Origin: Primulina eburnea
Lineage: Eukaryota; Streptophyta; Magnoliopsida; Lamiales; Gesneriaceae
Direction of reading: 5' to 3'
Length of the DNA: 64,000 bases
Assembly: GCF_022965805.1 (NCBI RefSeq)
Contig: NC_133105.1
Coordinates: 26,139,208-26,203,207, forward strand
Below, one piece after another: positions 43,353 to 53,580 of the stretch. A model generated the notes under the pieces. It saw only the letters and a list, made by a program, of their open reading frames with translations. It was not told where the DNA came from and searched no databases. The first letter of the stretch is position 1; each line of letters starts with the position of its first letter. The position numbers were made by a program, and so were the translations under genes.

Positions 43353-45132
43353 TGTAATAGCCGAGCCTGGTGTACGGTACGGTTTAAGTTTTCATAAGTT
43401 TATTGACTACTTGGTCAAGTTTAAGTATATTTTGGATGTTAAGAGTTTCGATTTAGGATTTATAGTATGGTTGGGTATAGATGATGTGTAGTGCTATTGT
43501 AGCGGCGTTACGATTAAATTCATGATAAATTGTATATTGATCCAAATGAGATGAGGCCTTTTCCATTAGAAAGATAAGACATAAGGCTATAAATTTCTTA
43601 TTTTGAGTTTTGTTCAAATCATTGTGGAAGATAAGACAAAAGTGCCCCGAAATGTGTCGTGCGTTTCGTCGTTCCTCCAGTGACACATGTTGGGAGATTT
43701 AGCATAACTTTTTACTCAGACCTCCAAATGATCTGAAATTTGGAGAGCTTCACGAAAGGACATAGGGCTACAACTTTGTAGTTTACCACCTTTTCTAATT
43801 CGGAAGGTAAGAGGCGTTTCTGAAGCGATCTTTAACGTGGCAGTGCGCAGAGTGGCGCCCGAGCGGTAATGTTTGGCCGCCCGAGCGCCAATACTTCTGG
43901 AATTTGGGTTTCGGGCAGAATCATTGGCGCCCGAGCGGTAATTTCGACCGCTCGAGCGCCGGGTACAGTACCAAAAACGTGTTTTCGGATTTTAAGTGTT
44001 TATATGCAAGAGTTGGTCTCATTTTTCCTCATTTCTACTCCTCCTTCTCGATTCTTCTTCTATAGGGAGAGCTAGGGTTCCATTCTTCTCATTTCTTTTC
44101 TTTAATCCAAGCTTCTTGTTATTTATTTGTGTTGAGAGCAAGATTATTTTGGGATCAAGGAAGCTAAGGTAAGCTTTTGGTTTGGTTATTTCTTGGTTTT
44201 GGTGTGTGAGATGATATGGGTTTGTGTTGGTGTTGATTCTTTGGCTTTTATGGTATTGTTGTTGGATTATTGGGTTATTGATGGTGCAAATTATGGTTTA
44301 TTGTTGTAGGATTACCACCAAGAGTATAGAATCAATGTTTCAAGTGGTTGTCAGTGGAATCTCATTCTTGTGCTCACATGATATAGTATATGTATTGTGT
44401 TTCAATGGTTTTAACATGTTATTCCCTTCCATTTGATCCATATTATGTATTGAATTACTTGATTGTATATTTGAGACAATTGAATGTCTCAATTGTGAAA
44501 AAGAGAATACAAAAGAATAGAGTATTCAAAGTGTTTGATGAAATGCCAAAGAGAGAATTCAAATTGATTTATTGGATTGATAGATACATAGTCAGAGATT
44601 GCATGCAATTAGTTGATCAAGGACCATATGCTTATATCCCTCAGAGTTATCGATTTATATCGATGGGATATAGGTACAGAGACAGAGATAATATATAGAT
44701 ATCAATCCAACAGAGAAAAGAGAAATATCATCTTATTGTTATACTATTGCTATGTTATTCATGATTCAGAGTTGATGGTATTTAATGTTTTTAAAGCTAT
44801 GTTTTATAGAGTATGCTATGTACATTGCTATGTAAGAGTTCCAATTGCTGAGTTTTATGCTCATTTAAGTTATTCATGTGATGCAGATAGGAGCGACGAA
44901 CCAGGACGTTGATTGAAGCCGGGGTCATATGCATATAGAGATGGAAGGAAGTGGAAGATTATTTTGTTATACATGATCAAAATGATATTTTGTATTTTGA
45001 TGCAACACTTTTTGGATCATGTATATTCTTTTGATGGTATATATATTGGAAATGTATTTTGAATCCTTCCTCCCTTTAAAGAAAAATTTTAAATTCCGCT
45101 GTTATTTTATAAAATGGGTCAGAGGTGTCACA
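43353..45132 (+). repeat. 3' LTR of Gypsy-2
   Basis: 1780 bp, the pair of 29333-31108. It holds the GC dyad block at 43854-43963 and the TATA-like box at 43999-44005. Scattered substitutions and a 3-bp indel near 43554 separate the copies. Confidence 0.94.
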
Positions 45133-45137
45133 GGGAG

Positions 45138-45322
45138 CGTGGGATGTCGTCTTAACATCCTCCCATGATTTATAACAAGTTTTTGAAAAATTTATTTTAT
45201 TATATAATAACATTATATTATATATTAAATATATACACAATAAATAAACAACAGTAAAATAAATATTATTACTTTTGTTACCTTTTTCTTCTGTTTGGAG
45301 CTTGGAAAAGTATGGAGGACTT
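45138..45322 (-). other. Leader of Copia-2, upstream part
   Basis: Non-coding leader between the PBS and the Gypsy-2 insertion site; it continues at 29332 and below. It is AT-rich, with a TATATTA-rich stretch at 45200-45230. Confidence 0.75.
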
Positions 45323-45344
45323 TTAGAGCTTCGTGCTGATAACG
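45323..45344 (-). other. Unusual primer binding site of Copia-2 (half tRNA-Ile candidate)
   Basis: The 22 bases next to the 5' LTR do not match initiator tRNA-Met. Read on the + strand (the tRNA sense), TTAGAGC, one base, TCGTGCT, one base, ATAACG agree with the D-arm/anticodon-arm segment of plant tRNA-Ile(AAU) as I remember it, with two mismatches. The match ends in the 3' side of the anticodon stem, as it would for a 5' tRNA half used as primer, the mechanism known for Drosophila copia. Confidence 0.5.
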
Positions 45345-45621
45345 TGTCGTGAAAAAGTAAAAATTTATGGTAAAAAGTAAAAATCTCAAACTCTCAAATT
45401 TTACCAAACTACACACTTTATAATATTTTTCTCTCTACTCAATTGTGATTTTCTTCACAAATGAGAGATCTATTTATAGAGTTTCATTACACATAATCCA
45501 AAAAATAAAATAAATCATTACCTACATCATCACACATAAATTTCTAATTTTACAACTCTTATTTTCAACATTCAAATATTCAACTATTACTTTTCAATAT
45601 TCAAATCATTTATTTTCCACA
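45345..45621 (-). repeat. 5' LTR of Copia-2
   Basis: 277 bp, the same length as the 3' copy. On the - strand it starts TGTGGAAAATAAATG and ends TTCACGACA. The TATA box is at 45478-45471. Confidence 0.93.
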
Positions 45622-45626
45622 CTTCT

Positions 45627-46082
45627 CCAATTTTTTCCTTTTTAATTTCACGAATTTTTACACTTTTATTTGATAAAATGTGTTTATTGAGGTCCTATTA
45701 TAGGGAAAGTGAAATGAGTGAGTCACTTATATCATGACACTTATTTGCTCAAACCCTCGAACTTGACACCCACTTAAGTTCATTTCTTAACAGATATATT
45801 TGCTGTCAAAATTAATCAGTAAATAAAAATTAATTGATATTTTTTATAAGCTTTTGAAAATTTCATTTGTGGGATAATAAATTCATTTAATTATATTATA
45901 ATTGTTTAGAAGTATTTTTATTTATTTTACTTTTAACTCTTTTGAACATTAAGTAGATTAATTTGTAGAAAATTTATTTATATTTCAACGTTTTTGTTAG
46001 AATATATTTATTTATTTATTTATATTATTATTATTATTTTATTAAATGTTAATTAAACAACACAATTTTTCGAGGTGTTACA
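45627..46082 (-). repeat. Candidate solo LTR, right part
   Basis: Continues 21848-23602 once Copia-2 is removed. It ends (+ strand) in TTTTTCGAGGTGTTACA, whose complement TGTAACACCTCG is a common plant Gypsy LTR start. It is AT-rich with ATTT repeats near 46000-46050. Confidence 0.4.
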
Positions 46083-46441
46083 CAAGAATTGATCTGAATG
46101 AAATACAAAGGCCAATATAAAAAGAAATCACTACACACCAATCACTTCCAGCTTTAATATCAAATTTAGATTCATAGGATCGATCATTCCCTCGTGAAAA
46201 TGAGATATCTTCTACCCATCAACCAGACATCCGAGCTCTTCAACAAAGAAAATGAAAGGAAAACGCCATCAAACACACCTGTGGCAGACAGCATCAGCAT
46301 CACTCTAATTCACTCAGACAGTGCCTGAATGTTCTTGTACTCCGCATGACATTGCCTCGAGGAGATTCACTTCACAGAAGCCACATTGTGTTTCTCACAG
46401 TCTCACTTGTTCGGTTGGAGGGTGATTCCTGATTATGTTAT
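46083..46441 (-). other. Probable 3' untranslated and downstream region of the host gene
   Basis: Base composition changes here from the AT-rich LTR to mixed sequence. No ORF stands out. It directly follows the stop codon of the host gene at 46442-46444. Confidence 0.5.
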
Positions 46442-48885
46442 TCAACCTTGTTTTATCATATCACGTAAACCCATCTCAGCGTCGGCTAGTGGTTGTCCTG
46501 CATAAAGCTGCAGCTCCCCTCGCTTCACCACAATGGCACTCATCGTTTCTGATTTGACTGCATCCTTTAGTTCCTGGTAAAGAATGGTTGGATAAAACCT
46601 AAGCAGAACGGGCGAGCAAAATATTAAGAGACTGATGTAAGGCTCTTACTTTGACCGTTAAAGGAACAACATCAGCTTTGAAGTCTTCCAGATCTTCGAA
46701 GAAACATTGCAGAATGTAACAGAAATTGGTTGCATCAACACTGTCCTCGAAAGCAACAATGTACGACAAGGATACCTCTGTGCTGGGAGTGTTCTTCAGG
46801 GTATAAAGTCCTCTTCCACCCGTATCATCGTTGACTCTATACATAAGAATACCCTGAATTGAACAAAGGAGATTTTTTCATTCATCTACATTTCTGTTAG
46901 TTTTAATCTTTCCAACAGCTTGTCATACAAAAGAGTTCACTGCAAAATCCAATCTGAGGCATAAGAAGAGTAGTGAAAGCAAGAAAAAGACGAGGAGGTA
47001 AAATGTTTACAGATTCCATTCACATACTAGAACGTATGGAAGATCGGACCACCAAAATTCAGAATCACTTCCACGTTTCTTTGCACCAAATTTCGGTGCT
47101 GATATATTGCTAGAGACTTCCTTGCCTCTTGATACATCTGACAGATAGTCAGATACTGCAACAACCTCCACTGCTCCCGATTCTATTGACTTCACAGCTT
47201 CCCCTCTTGATTTTCTTGATTTCTCGGGTGCAAACACTGTAAATTAATGAATTAGTTTTAAAAGTTATTGAGTAGTTACAGTATTCATTTAGTTTTACAA
47301 TTAATAAACCCGACATTTACGCAGCATGACGCAAAGTTCACAAGTTCAGAGAGTTATATCCTTTTTCTAACATGTTTCTCCGTCAACAGCACGAAGGAGA
47401 AGAAAGAGGTTTCATCATCACAAAAAACATAAACAGCCACAGAGTTCTTACTAAATTCGATATCTGAATTTTGAAAGGAAAAACAAGATGAGATACCAAA
47501 AGCATTTAAGAGTTCAAAACCCGAATATTGTCTGCATAAACATAAACTGGCTATTAGTTCCTACAAGAGATTCCAAGAGCATTACCAGCCGCCCCCTTAG
47601 GTTTCACAACAGCAGATCTCTTTATTTTTTTGGTCGTCCCTCTTTCTTTTTCCACCTTCTTCCTTGTACTCTTAGAGAGTTCCGTCATTTCCACATTACC
47701 TTTACTTCTAATTTCTTTCACCATATGAACTGAATCATTTCCCTTAGAATCAACATCAGCCAGGTCTATATGCTTTTCTTCACCCCCTAAATTAACTGCA
47801 TTGTTACCACCATTCCCACTTCTCAACAACTCGACCCCTCCCTCCGTCTCTCCACTTTTCTTAGGTTCATGAATAGAATGATCATCCGAACCCCAAAAAC
47901 CCTTTGGTTTCTCACCCTGATTACTCGACAAATCTTTAAACTTATACTTTTTCTTGAATAGCAATGCTGCATTGCCCTCTATCTCATTTAACTCACCTTC
48001 TCCGACCCCATCTTTTCTCTCACCCTCCCTCCTCGAGTGCTCAATAAATGCAATTGGCGATCTGTCACGCTCATTCTCGAGTTTCTTTGTCAACTTTATC
48101 AATCGATTGTAGACCTCCCAATCAATCCCTGTTCTATCAATTTTTCCAGCATCCACATCATTATCATCCTCGCTATCAAGACCATCATTCTCTGACTTTA
48201 GCCTTTCTTTCTCTCTAGCCTCCCTCGCCATTGCTCGAATTTCCTCGATTGCGCTCTCCATTTCCACTTCATCAACATAAACAGCTTCATTTCCAATACC
48301 CACTTGCCAATTCACGTTTGCATTGGCAAAAAGCTTCACCCTTGATTTACCCTGTCCATTTTCCCACGCTTCCAGAACAGAATCTTCTCTATTTCCATTT
48401 AAATTCCCATTTCTGCTGCCAGAGCCAGCTGATCCAAATACCCAAACAGCACAAACAGCCTGGAAAACAAAAGCCCCTGCCAACCACAACCCATACTTCA
48501 AGATAGGATTTTTATCTAACAAACCGACACTTCCATCAACTGGAACCCCAACAGTAGGCTCTGAAATCCCAACCTCCTTCACCACTTCGATTTCTTGAAT
48601 TTGATGATTCCCAGATTTTGGATTTTCAGACTCTTCGAGTTCTTGAATTTCCTTAAGCACGGGCTCTATTACTTGCTGTAGAGGGCGGGAGTCGATGGGA
48701 ATGGAGGGGTGTCTTAGGGTTTTGAGTAGTTTCTGCCGGAGATAGTTTCTTCTCAGGGCACGCTGTCTGGGGAAAGAAGTGGAAATTGCGAATGTTGTGG
48801 CTGTGGGGCGGCTGTGGCTGTGGCTGTGGCTGTGGCTGTGGCGGAGGCGGGAAGAGGTGGCCGTGTATTGCACAGCCGCCATCAT
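46442..48885 (-). CDS. Host gene: EMB1703-like protein, probably plastid-targeted (4 exons, 614 aa)
   Basis: The exons on the - strand are 48885-47586, 47236-47028, 46853-46650 and 46573-46442. All introns have GT-AG ends, phases fit (1300, 209, 204, 132 nt) and the total is 615 codons with the stop. The N-terminus is basic and Ser/Thr/Arg-rich with an HSHSHSHSHS run (a 6-bp CACAGC-type microsatellite), which suits a transit peptide. One hydrophobic segment (residues 131-150, YGLWLAGAFVFQAVCAVWVF) could cross a membrane. The middle is charged and low-complexity. The C-terminal exons hold the recognisable part: WWSDLPYVL, GLYTLK, VAFEDSVDATNFCYILQ and a conserved end (VVKRGELQLYAGQPLADAEMGL). 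From memory this pattern belongs to Arabidopsis EMBRYO DEFECTIVE 1703 and relatives, whose biochemical role is not clear to me. The gene model is firm; the family name is moderate. Confidence 0.8.
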
Positions 48886-48998
48886 ACAAAGTCAAACATC
48901 TTTCAAGAGCAGTTTTTTATATGATTTCACGATAAATAAAGGAAAACGAGGAAAACGAGATTGATGGAAAAGTTTATTTTAAAAAAAAGCAAAAATTT

Positions 48999-49160
48999 GT
49001 GTGAGACGATCTTCGGGTGGTATTTGTGAGACAGATTTCTTATTTGGGTCATCTATTAAAAAGTATTACTTTTTATGCTAAGAATATTACTTTTTATTGT
49101 GAATATGGGTAGGACTGACCCGTCTCATAAATTAAGATCCGTAAGACGTTCTCACATGAG
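48999..49160. mobile_element. MITE-like inverted-repeat element upstream of the host gene
   Basis: About 160 bp with imperfect terminal inverted repeats: TGTGAGACGATCTTCGGGT at the left, and TGTGAGAACGTCTTACGGAT read inward from the right. An internal pair, TGTGAGACAGAT and GACCCGTCTCATAA, adds to the fold. The middle is AT-rich (TATTACTTTTTATGC, then ATATTACTTTTTATTGTG). I recall sequences of this type as dispersed in eudicots. No clear TSD. It lies about 115 bp upstream of the host start codon. Confidence 0.55.
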
Positions 49161-49497
49161 ACCCACTCAAAAAAAGAGAAAGTAATTTATCTTTTTTTAA
49201 AAAATTATTTGAAGACTAATTTTTTTCATTAGTATATATGATTATTTATTTTAATTTTATATATAATAAAATTTATAATTTAATTAAAAATAAAACTCAC
49301 GCGACCCAACTCAACCCAATCCACATTTCACTCCATTCATTCTCGATCTTCACACAAAATATCTTCTTCTCAAACCTCCTTACCTCCATTGTTTTGATTT
49401 TTGGCTAACAATGAGTCTAAAAGATATTCGTTTGCAAGGAATCGTACGAGAGAATCACGTATTGGTAAGAAATCAATTTTTTATTTTGAATTTTACT
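49161..49497. other. Unassigned AT-rich segment
   Basis: No element border or long ORF. A short ATG frame at 49410 (MSLKDIRLQG...) may be a leader exon of the DUF1985-like fragment downstream; this is weak. Confidence 0.3.
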
Positions 49498-49753
49498 GGG
49501 TCGATTCGCATCGACCAACTCGACCCAAGAGATTGGACCTAGGTGTGAAGAATTTGGATCGAGCTCTTCTCCACCCAGGCCTTGGGTCGAGCTAGCTCAG
49601 ATCGAGCTCTTCACACTGTGAAGAGCTCCTGTGAAGAGCTCGACCCACACTGTGGAGCTGGGTCGAGCTCGACCCAAGAGTGAAGAGCTCGACTCAAACA
49701 ACCCAGGGTGAAGAGCTGAACCCACTTCGACCCAAAACAAAGAGCTCGACCCA
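49498..49753. repeat. GGGTCGAGCTC/GAAGAGCTCGACCC palindrome array
   Basis: About a dozen copies of GAGCTCGACCC, its complement GGGTCGAGCTC, or GAAGAGCTC fill 250 bp. They include the perfect palindrome GGGTCGAGCTCGACCC at about 49661-49676. A TTTTTTATATGAAC string follows at 49781. The layout resembles the LTR arrays in this window, but no LTR ends are visible around it. Confidence 0.7.
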
Positions 49754-49830
49754 CCTGGATCCAGATTCGATCCAAACCAATTTTTTATATGAACAGACAC
49801 TATTTAACATTTTTTTTTTTTTTTTTGCAG

Positions 49831-50200
49831 ATTTATTTCTCTACTAAACTTGTAAGGAATCAAATCTTTGAATGTAAGTTAACTTTATGATCAAGATATG
49901 TTGAGATTTATAAGAAGATTGTATCATTTTTGAATAAGAAAAAAATAGAATATTTGGTCCAATATACATTATTCGGTAATTTATTTATATGTGCTAAAGA
50001 TTATAACAATTCCAATCAATTTTTATGGTTTTTTATTAGTAGACAAACTTACGATAGTGGATGTAATGAATTTTGGACGATATATCGTAAACGACCTTTA
50101 AGGTTTTCATTGTTAGAGTATTGTTTATTAACGAGCCTAAATTGTTCAAACTTTTATCCTGTGATACCCGAGAAAGATGAATTTAGGTGGAGGCATTTAT
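49831..50200 (+). pseudogene. DUF1985-like exon fragment (Ulp1/MULE-type transposon)
   Basis: A T-rich tract ending TTTTTGCAG (to 49830) looks like a 3' splice site. The frame from 49831 reads IYFSTKLVRNQIFECKLTL, hits a TGA at 49888-49890, and continues to about 50200 with TLFGNLF, FFISRQ, FWTIYRKRPLRFSLLEYCLL and LTSLNCSNFYP. The PLRFSLLEYCLLTSLNC pattern is, from memory, that of DUF1985, a domain of Ulp1-protease genes carried by plant Mutator-like elements. Nothing of the protease remains. The fragment ends near where Gypsy-5 sequence begins. Confidence 0.6.
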
Positions 50201-50214
50201 GTGGAAGAGATTGT

Positions 50215-50465
50215 ATAGGTTTGGTGATGCGAACACGGGTCGTCAAGCCCCAAGGAAAGCATGGGATCCTTTGCAGTTGCCGGAGGGACCAGTCACGAGG
50301 GGTCGATTAAAGAAGTTCAAGGAAGCACTACAAGGAGTCATGAGTAGCCATGAAGGAGTCGTGATGCATGGGAGTGTGTTAGAAGACCAAAGGAATAGTA
50401 TTCAAGTACTGATAGCATTGGCCGAGTCTGGACGGACCTGTACACGGACCTGCACACGGGGTCCG
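50215..50465 (+). repeat. Gypsy-5 left segment: pol C-terminal tail, probably inside its LTR
   Basis: The frame reads FGDANTGRQAPRKAWDPLQL, EGPVTRGRLKKFKEALQGVM, then RNSIQVLIALAESG. GP(I/V)TR-R-KK-KEAL is the usual end of the pol polyprotein in several chromovirus lineages. It is followed by CACGG/CCGTG motifs and the Gypsy-4 insertion site GTCCG. Since the sequence after Gypsy-4 leads to a PBS and gag, this tail is either in the 5' LTR of Gypsy-5 (pol running into the LTR, as known in the CRM lineage) or the end of a preceding tandem element. The LTR start was not found. Confidence 0.6.
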
Positions 50466-52350
50466 TGTAAGGCCCGAGATTATAGAAATGATATTAGTTT
50501 AATCCGAGATTATTGAATTAAAGAATTATGGAGTGTTGAATTATATTCCAAGATGTTTGATACTATTTAGGATTGGAATTGCATCAAAAAGGTTTAATAG
50601 GGGCTGATGTGCAATTAATGAGAAATTGAGGGACTACAGTGCAATAAGTGGGAATTTCCACTTGTCATGCCATGCAAGATGAAGCTTGGGACGTGCCTCT
50701 TTCTCTCCATTTCATTCAGTTTTTTTGTGTGAGATGGCCGAAACTCTCCATGAATGAAAGCTTCAAACTCCTTTCTCATATTTCAAGTTCTCTTGAGATG
50801 ATTCCACCATAATTTCTTGAAACTGATTTTAGATTCTTGCTCCTCAACTCAAGGGCTTAAAGGTGAGGTAAACTTCATCATTTTTCAGCATGTTTCGAAA
50901 ATTATCTATTGGAGGACTTGTGATTTTATTAGAAATACATGTTCTGGAGTAGATAGAGATCATAACACCATAAACGGATCGATTATCGGATGTCGTATGC
51001 AAATTGTGTAAAATTTCAGCATGTGGCCGAAAGTTAATGGTGCAAGATTAATGTATTTTGGCTTGGTATTGTTTTGGATTATGAGTTGTTGATGTTAGTT
51101 GATTATTGTTTGGGTTATCGGGATACCGAAAGTTCACTGTTACGCCGCCGAATTTGATATAGAATGAATTTTATTCATGTCATTACTTGAATGGAGTTTG
51201 ATATTGATATTGTGGAGTTCGAAATTGTGCATTCCAGATTGGGTGTGGATTGCTTTGAGTTTGATTGTGTAGCTTCAACCGTGGTGATCAAGAAGAGTGG
51301 AATAAGATTTTGTCAAGGTTGAGAGCATTCAAGATCGAAAACAAAGGTATAATTCATGTGATATTTGGGAAGACATAACTCAAATCAGATCTCATTTGAG
51401 TTTCCCAATAAAATCACATACTTGATTACTATTTATCTTCTGATATGATTATGATTTGTTTATAGAATTGTATTCAAATCTTTTGAAATAATTATGCATT
51501 GTTTACAGATGGTTATGCATTGCATTTGAGATAGGAAAGTTTGACAGAAACAGTCAGACTTCTAGACGTTCGGTGTATCGTTACATAGGAGCAGACACCG
51601 TCCTATTGTAGATTATTCGATACAGATATGACCGAAGTCTAGGAATAAGACGTACGTCACCCCGATTGGGAGGGTAGGTGACAGACAGTGACGTCTTATT
51701 CACACCGGGATCCCTAGAGTTATAGTTGAGTCGAGTCTAGACATGATTTGACTAGAATTGCATGCGTTTAAAGATGTGGTTTCATAGACTATGAAACCCA
51801 TGTTTATTGCTTTCAGACATGATAGCCTGTGTTTATATGATTTGAGTTAAATTGCATGGTTATCTGAATTGAGTTGCATGCTTATTTTGAGTAGATTTCA
51901 TAGATTATGAAATCTATCACTTTTGAATATGTCATGATAGCATGTTTTATGATTTAGATTGTTTATATGCATGCTTACCATGTTTTATACTGGGATTTAT
52001 TCTTACCGGAGTTATCCGGCTGTTATCTTGTTTTGTATGTGTGCATGACAACAGGTGGGGCTGGATCGGGGTCAAGAGGATGAGGAGAGAAGAAGAGTTA
52101 GCGTGGTGATTCCAGACTTACTGTAGATTTGGTTTATTACTTGAACTTAGTAACCGAACCTTAAACTTAGATTGTACAGTATTGTACTTTTATACTGAAA
52201 TATATTTTATACTGAGATGTATGATATTTAGTTTCCATTACCTTCCGCATTTACATTTTAAAAAGAAAAATTTTTAGACCCTGTTAATCAGAACTGATAA
52301 TTAAATCCCAAAGATGATTAAGAAGAAGATCAGCGTCCGGGTCCCCACAA
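50466..52350 (+). repeat. 5' LTR of Gypsy-4
   Basis: 1885 bp with TG...CA ends. Unlike the LTR of its relative Gypsy-3 it has no GC-rich dyad array. It contains the GAGGGACTACAGTGCAATAAG phrase type near 50630, also seen in the Gypsy-1 spacer. Confidence 0.95.
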
Positions 52351-52355
52351 CAGGT

Positions 52356-52368
52356 GGTATCAGAGCGA
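52356..52368 (+). other. Primer binding site of Gypsy-4
   Basis: TGGTATCAGAGCG starts five bases after the LTR. It matches initiator tRNA-Met. Confidence 0.9.
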
Positions 52369-52680
52369 TAGATCCTTTATATTGAGATAGTCAGAACTGA
52401 TAGATCTTTTAGAATGAGATAGTAGAGAATGAGCGGGGTAGATTGAATTGTCTTCCTTGCATGTGATTGCTAGCATGAGATTTATGTCAATGTTGACGTG
52501 CATGATGTGTGCTAGCATGGTTTATTGCTTTCCCTATTACATGTTGTTTGTTATCTGAGTTGATTGCAGCATGTAATTGTTAAGCCTGAATCAGAACCGA
52601 GTCTGGATCAGAGGTATATGATCAGACGAGGGCTGAGACAGATTGTATAGATTATGTACTAATCTGTTTGATTATCAGAT

Positions 52681-53580
52681 ATACCGCCTCGAAGAATTTC
52701 AGAAAAGGGCAGTACTTCGTCTGAACAAATAGAGGCATCAGAAACTCAGCTAGAAGAAAAGATGAAAGAATTTCAGTTATTGCAGCCGCCGATTCTGAGT
52801 GGTTCCGAGACATCCGAAGATTGTCAGAACTGGTTCGATGATATAGAAATACTGTTCGATTTACTTGATTGTACTGATGAACAGAGAGTTAAAATGGTAC
52901 CTTATCAGTTACGAGAAGCCGCCAGGAATTGGTGGATTACCAGTCGAAGAATGTGGGAACGGAGAGGTACAGTGATTTCGTGGGAAATATTCAGAACTGA
53001 ATTTTATTGACGATTTTTCTCAGTCTCGTACAGAGAGGACAAGAAAGCAGAGTTTGAGAATTTGAGCCAAGGTCAGTTGAATATTGATGAATATACCGCC
53101 AAATTCTCTACTCTACTGCATTTTGCTTCTCAGATAGCTGGAAATGATGAAGATATAGTGAATCAGTTCATTAGAGGGTTGAATTCGGAGGCAGTTGCAT
53201 TTATGAATTTGCAGCGACCTTACCATTTTGCTGACGTCCTGAGTAGAGCGAAGAGAGCTGAGGCGAGTCTGATTAGACAGCTAGGGAGGTTGTGTGTGAA
53301 ACAACCCCAGACACAGCAATCCCCTCTCAGAATTGATCGCAGCAGTACGAGTGGGAAGCAAGATTTGCTGAAAGCTCGAAAGAAGCCATTCAAGAAGTTA
53401 GGGAGTGGTTCCTCGAGTTCCAGTAGTTCTAGTTCGAGCTATACTGGAGGGTATTGCAGGAGTTGTGGAGGGAGACATTCCACCGAGCAATGCCAAGGAG
53501 TGACTGGTAGATGCAATATTTGTGGACAGCCGGGACACTTTGCTAAAGTTTGTCCCCAGAAGCGTTCCCGAAGATTGTAG
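52681..53580 (+). pseudogene. gag of Gypsy-4, start codon lost and one stop
   Basis: The frame is homologous to Gypsy-3 gag from its first residues (PPRRISEKGS), but the start codon reads ATA at 52681-52683. The first later ATG is at 52762. An in-frame TGA at 53008-53010 falls in the conserved FY-RFF motif (probably CGA to TGA). The rest is open: LSQGQLNIDEYTAKFSTLL, a serine run, CRSCGGRHSTEQC and the CCHC knuckle CNICGQPGHFAKVC. It stops after RSRRL at 53580. The two defects are single transitions, so gag was probably functional shortly before insertion. Confidence 0.85.

Larger units (their letters stand above)
29333..45132 (+). mobile_element. Gypsy-2: chromovirus LTR retrotransposon, split by Gypsy-3
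   Basis: The TSD GGGAG is exact (29328-29332 and 45133-45137), and the element sits in the Copia-2 leader. The LTRs (1776 and 1780 bp) run TGTAATAGCC...GGTGTCACA and differ by about 2% by eye. The order is PBS, gag, protease, RT, RNase H, integrase, chromodomain, PPT. Without Gypsy-3 it is about 8.2 kb. Five in-frame stops and one small insertion break the coding region. Confidence 0.94.
23603..45621 (-). mobile_element. Copia-2: Ty1/Copia retrotransposon with short LTRs, split by nested Gypsy elements
   Basis: The TSD CTTCT is exact (23598-23602 and 45622-45626). The LTRs are 277 bp each and differ at about 8 positions by eye (about 3%). The coding strand is -. The leader between PBS and gag is cut by Gypsy-2 (29333-45132). 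With that removed the element is about 6.2 kb. Gag is open; pol has at least five breaks. It uses an unusual PBS (45323-45344). Confidence 0.92.

Noticed and set aside
47007..47237. Separate small genes at 46599-46844 and 47007-47237
   Set aside because: They are exons of the host gene read into introns; splice sites and phases join them.
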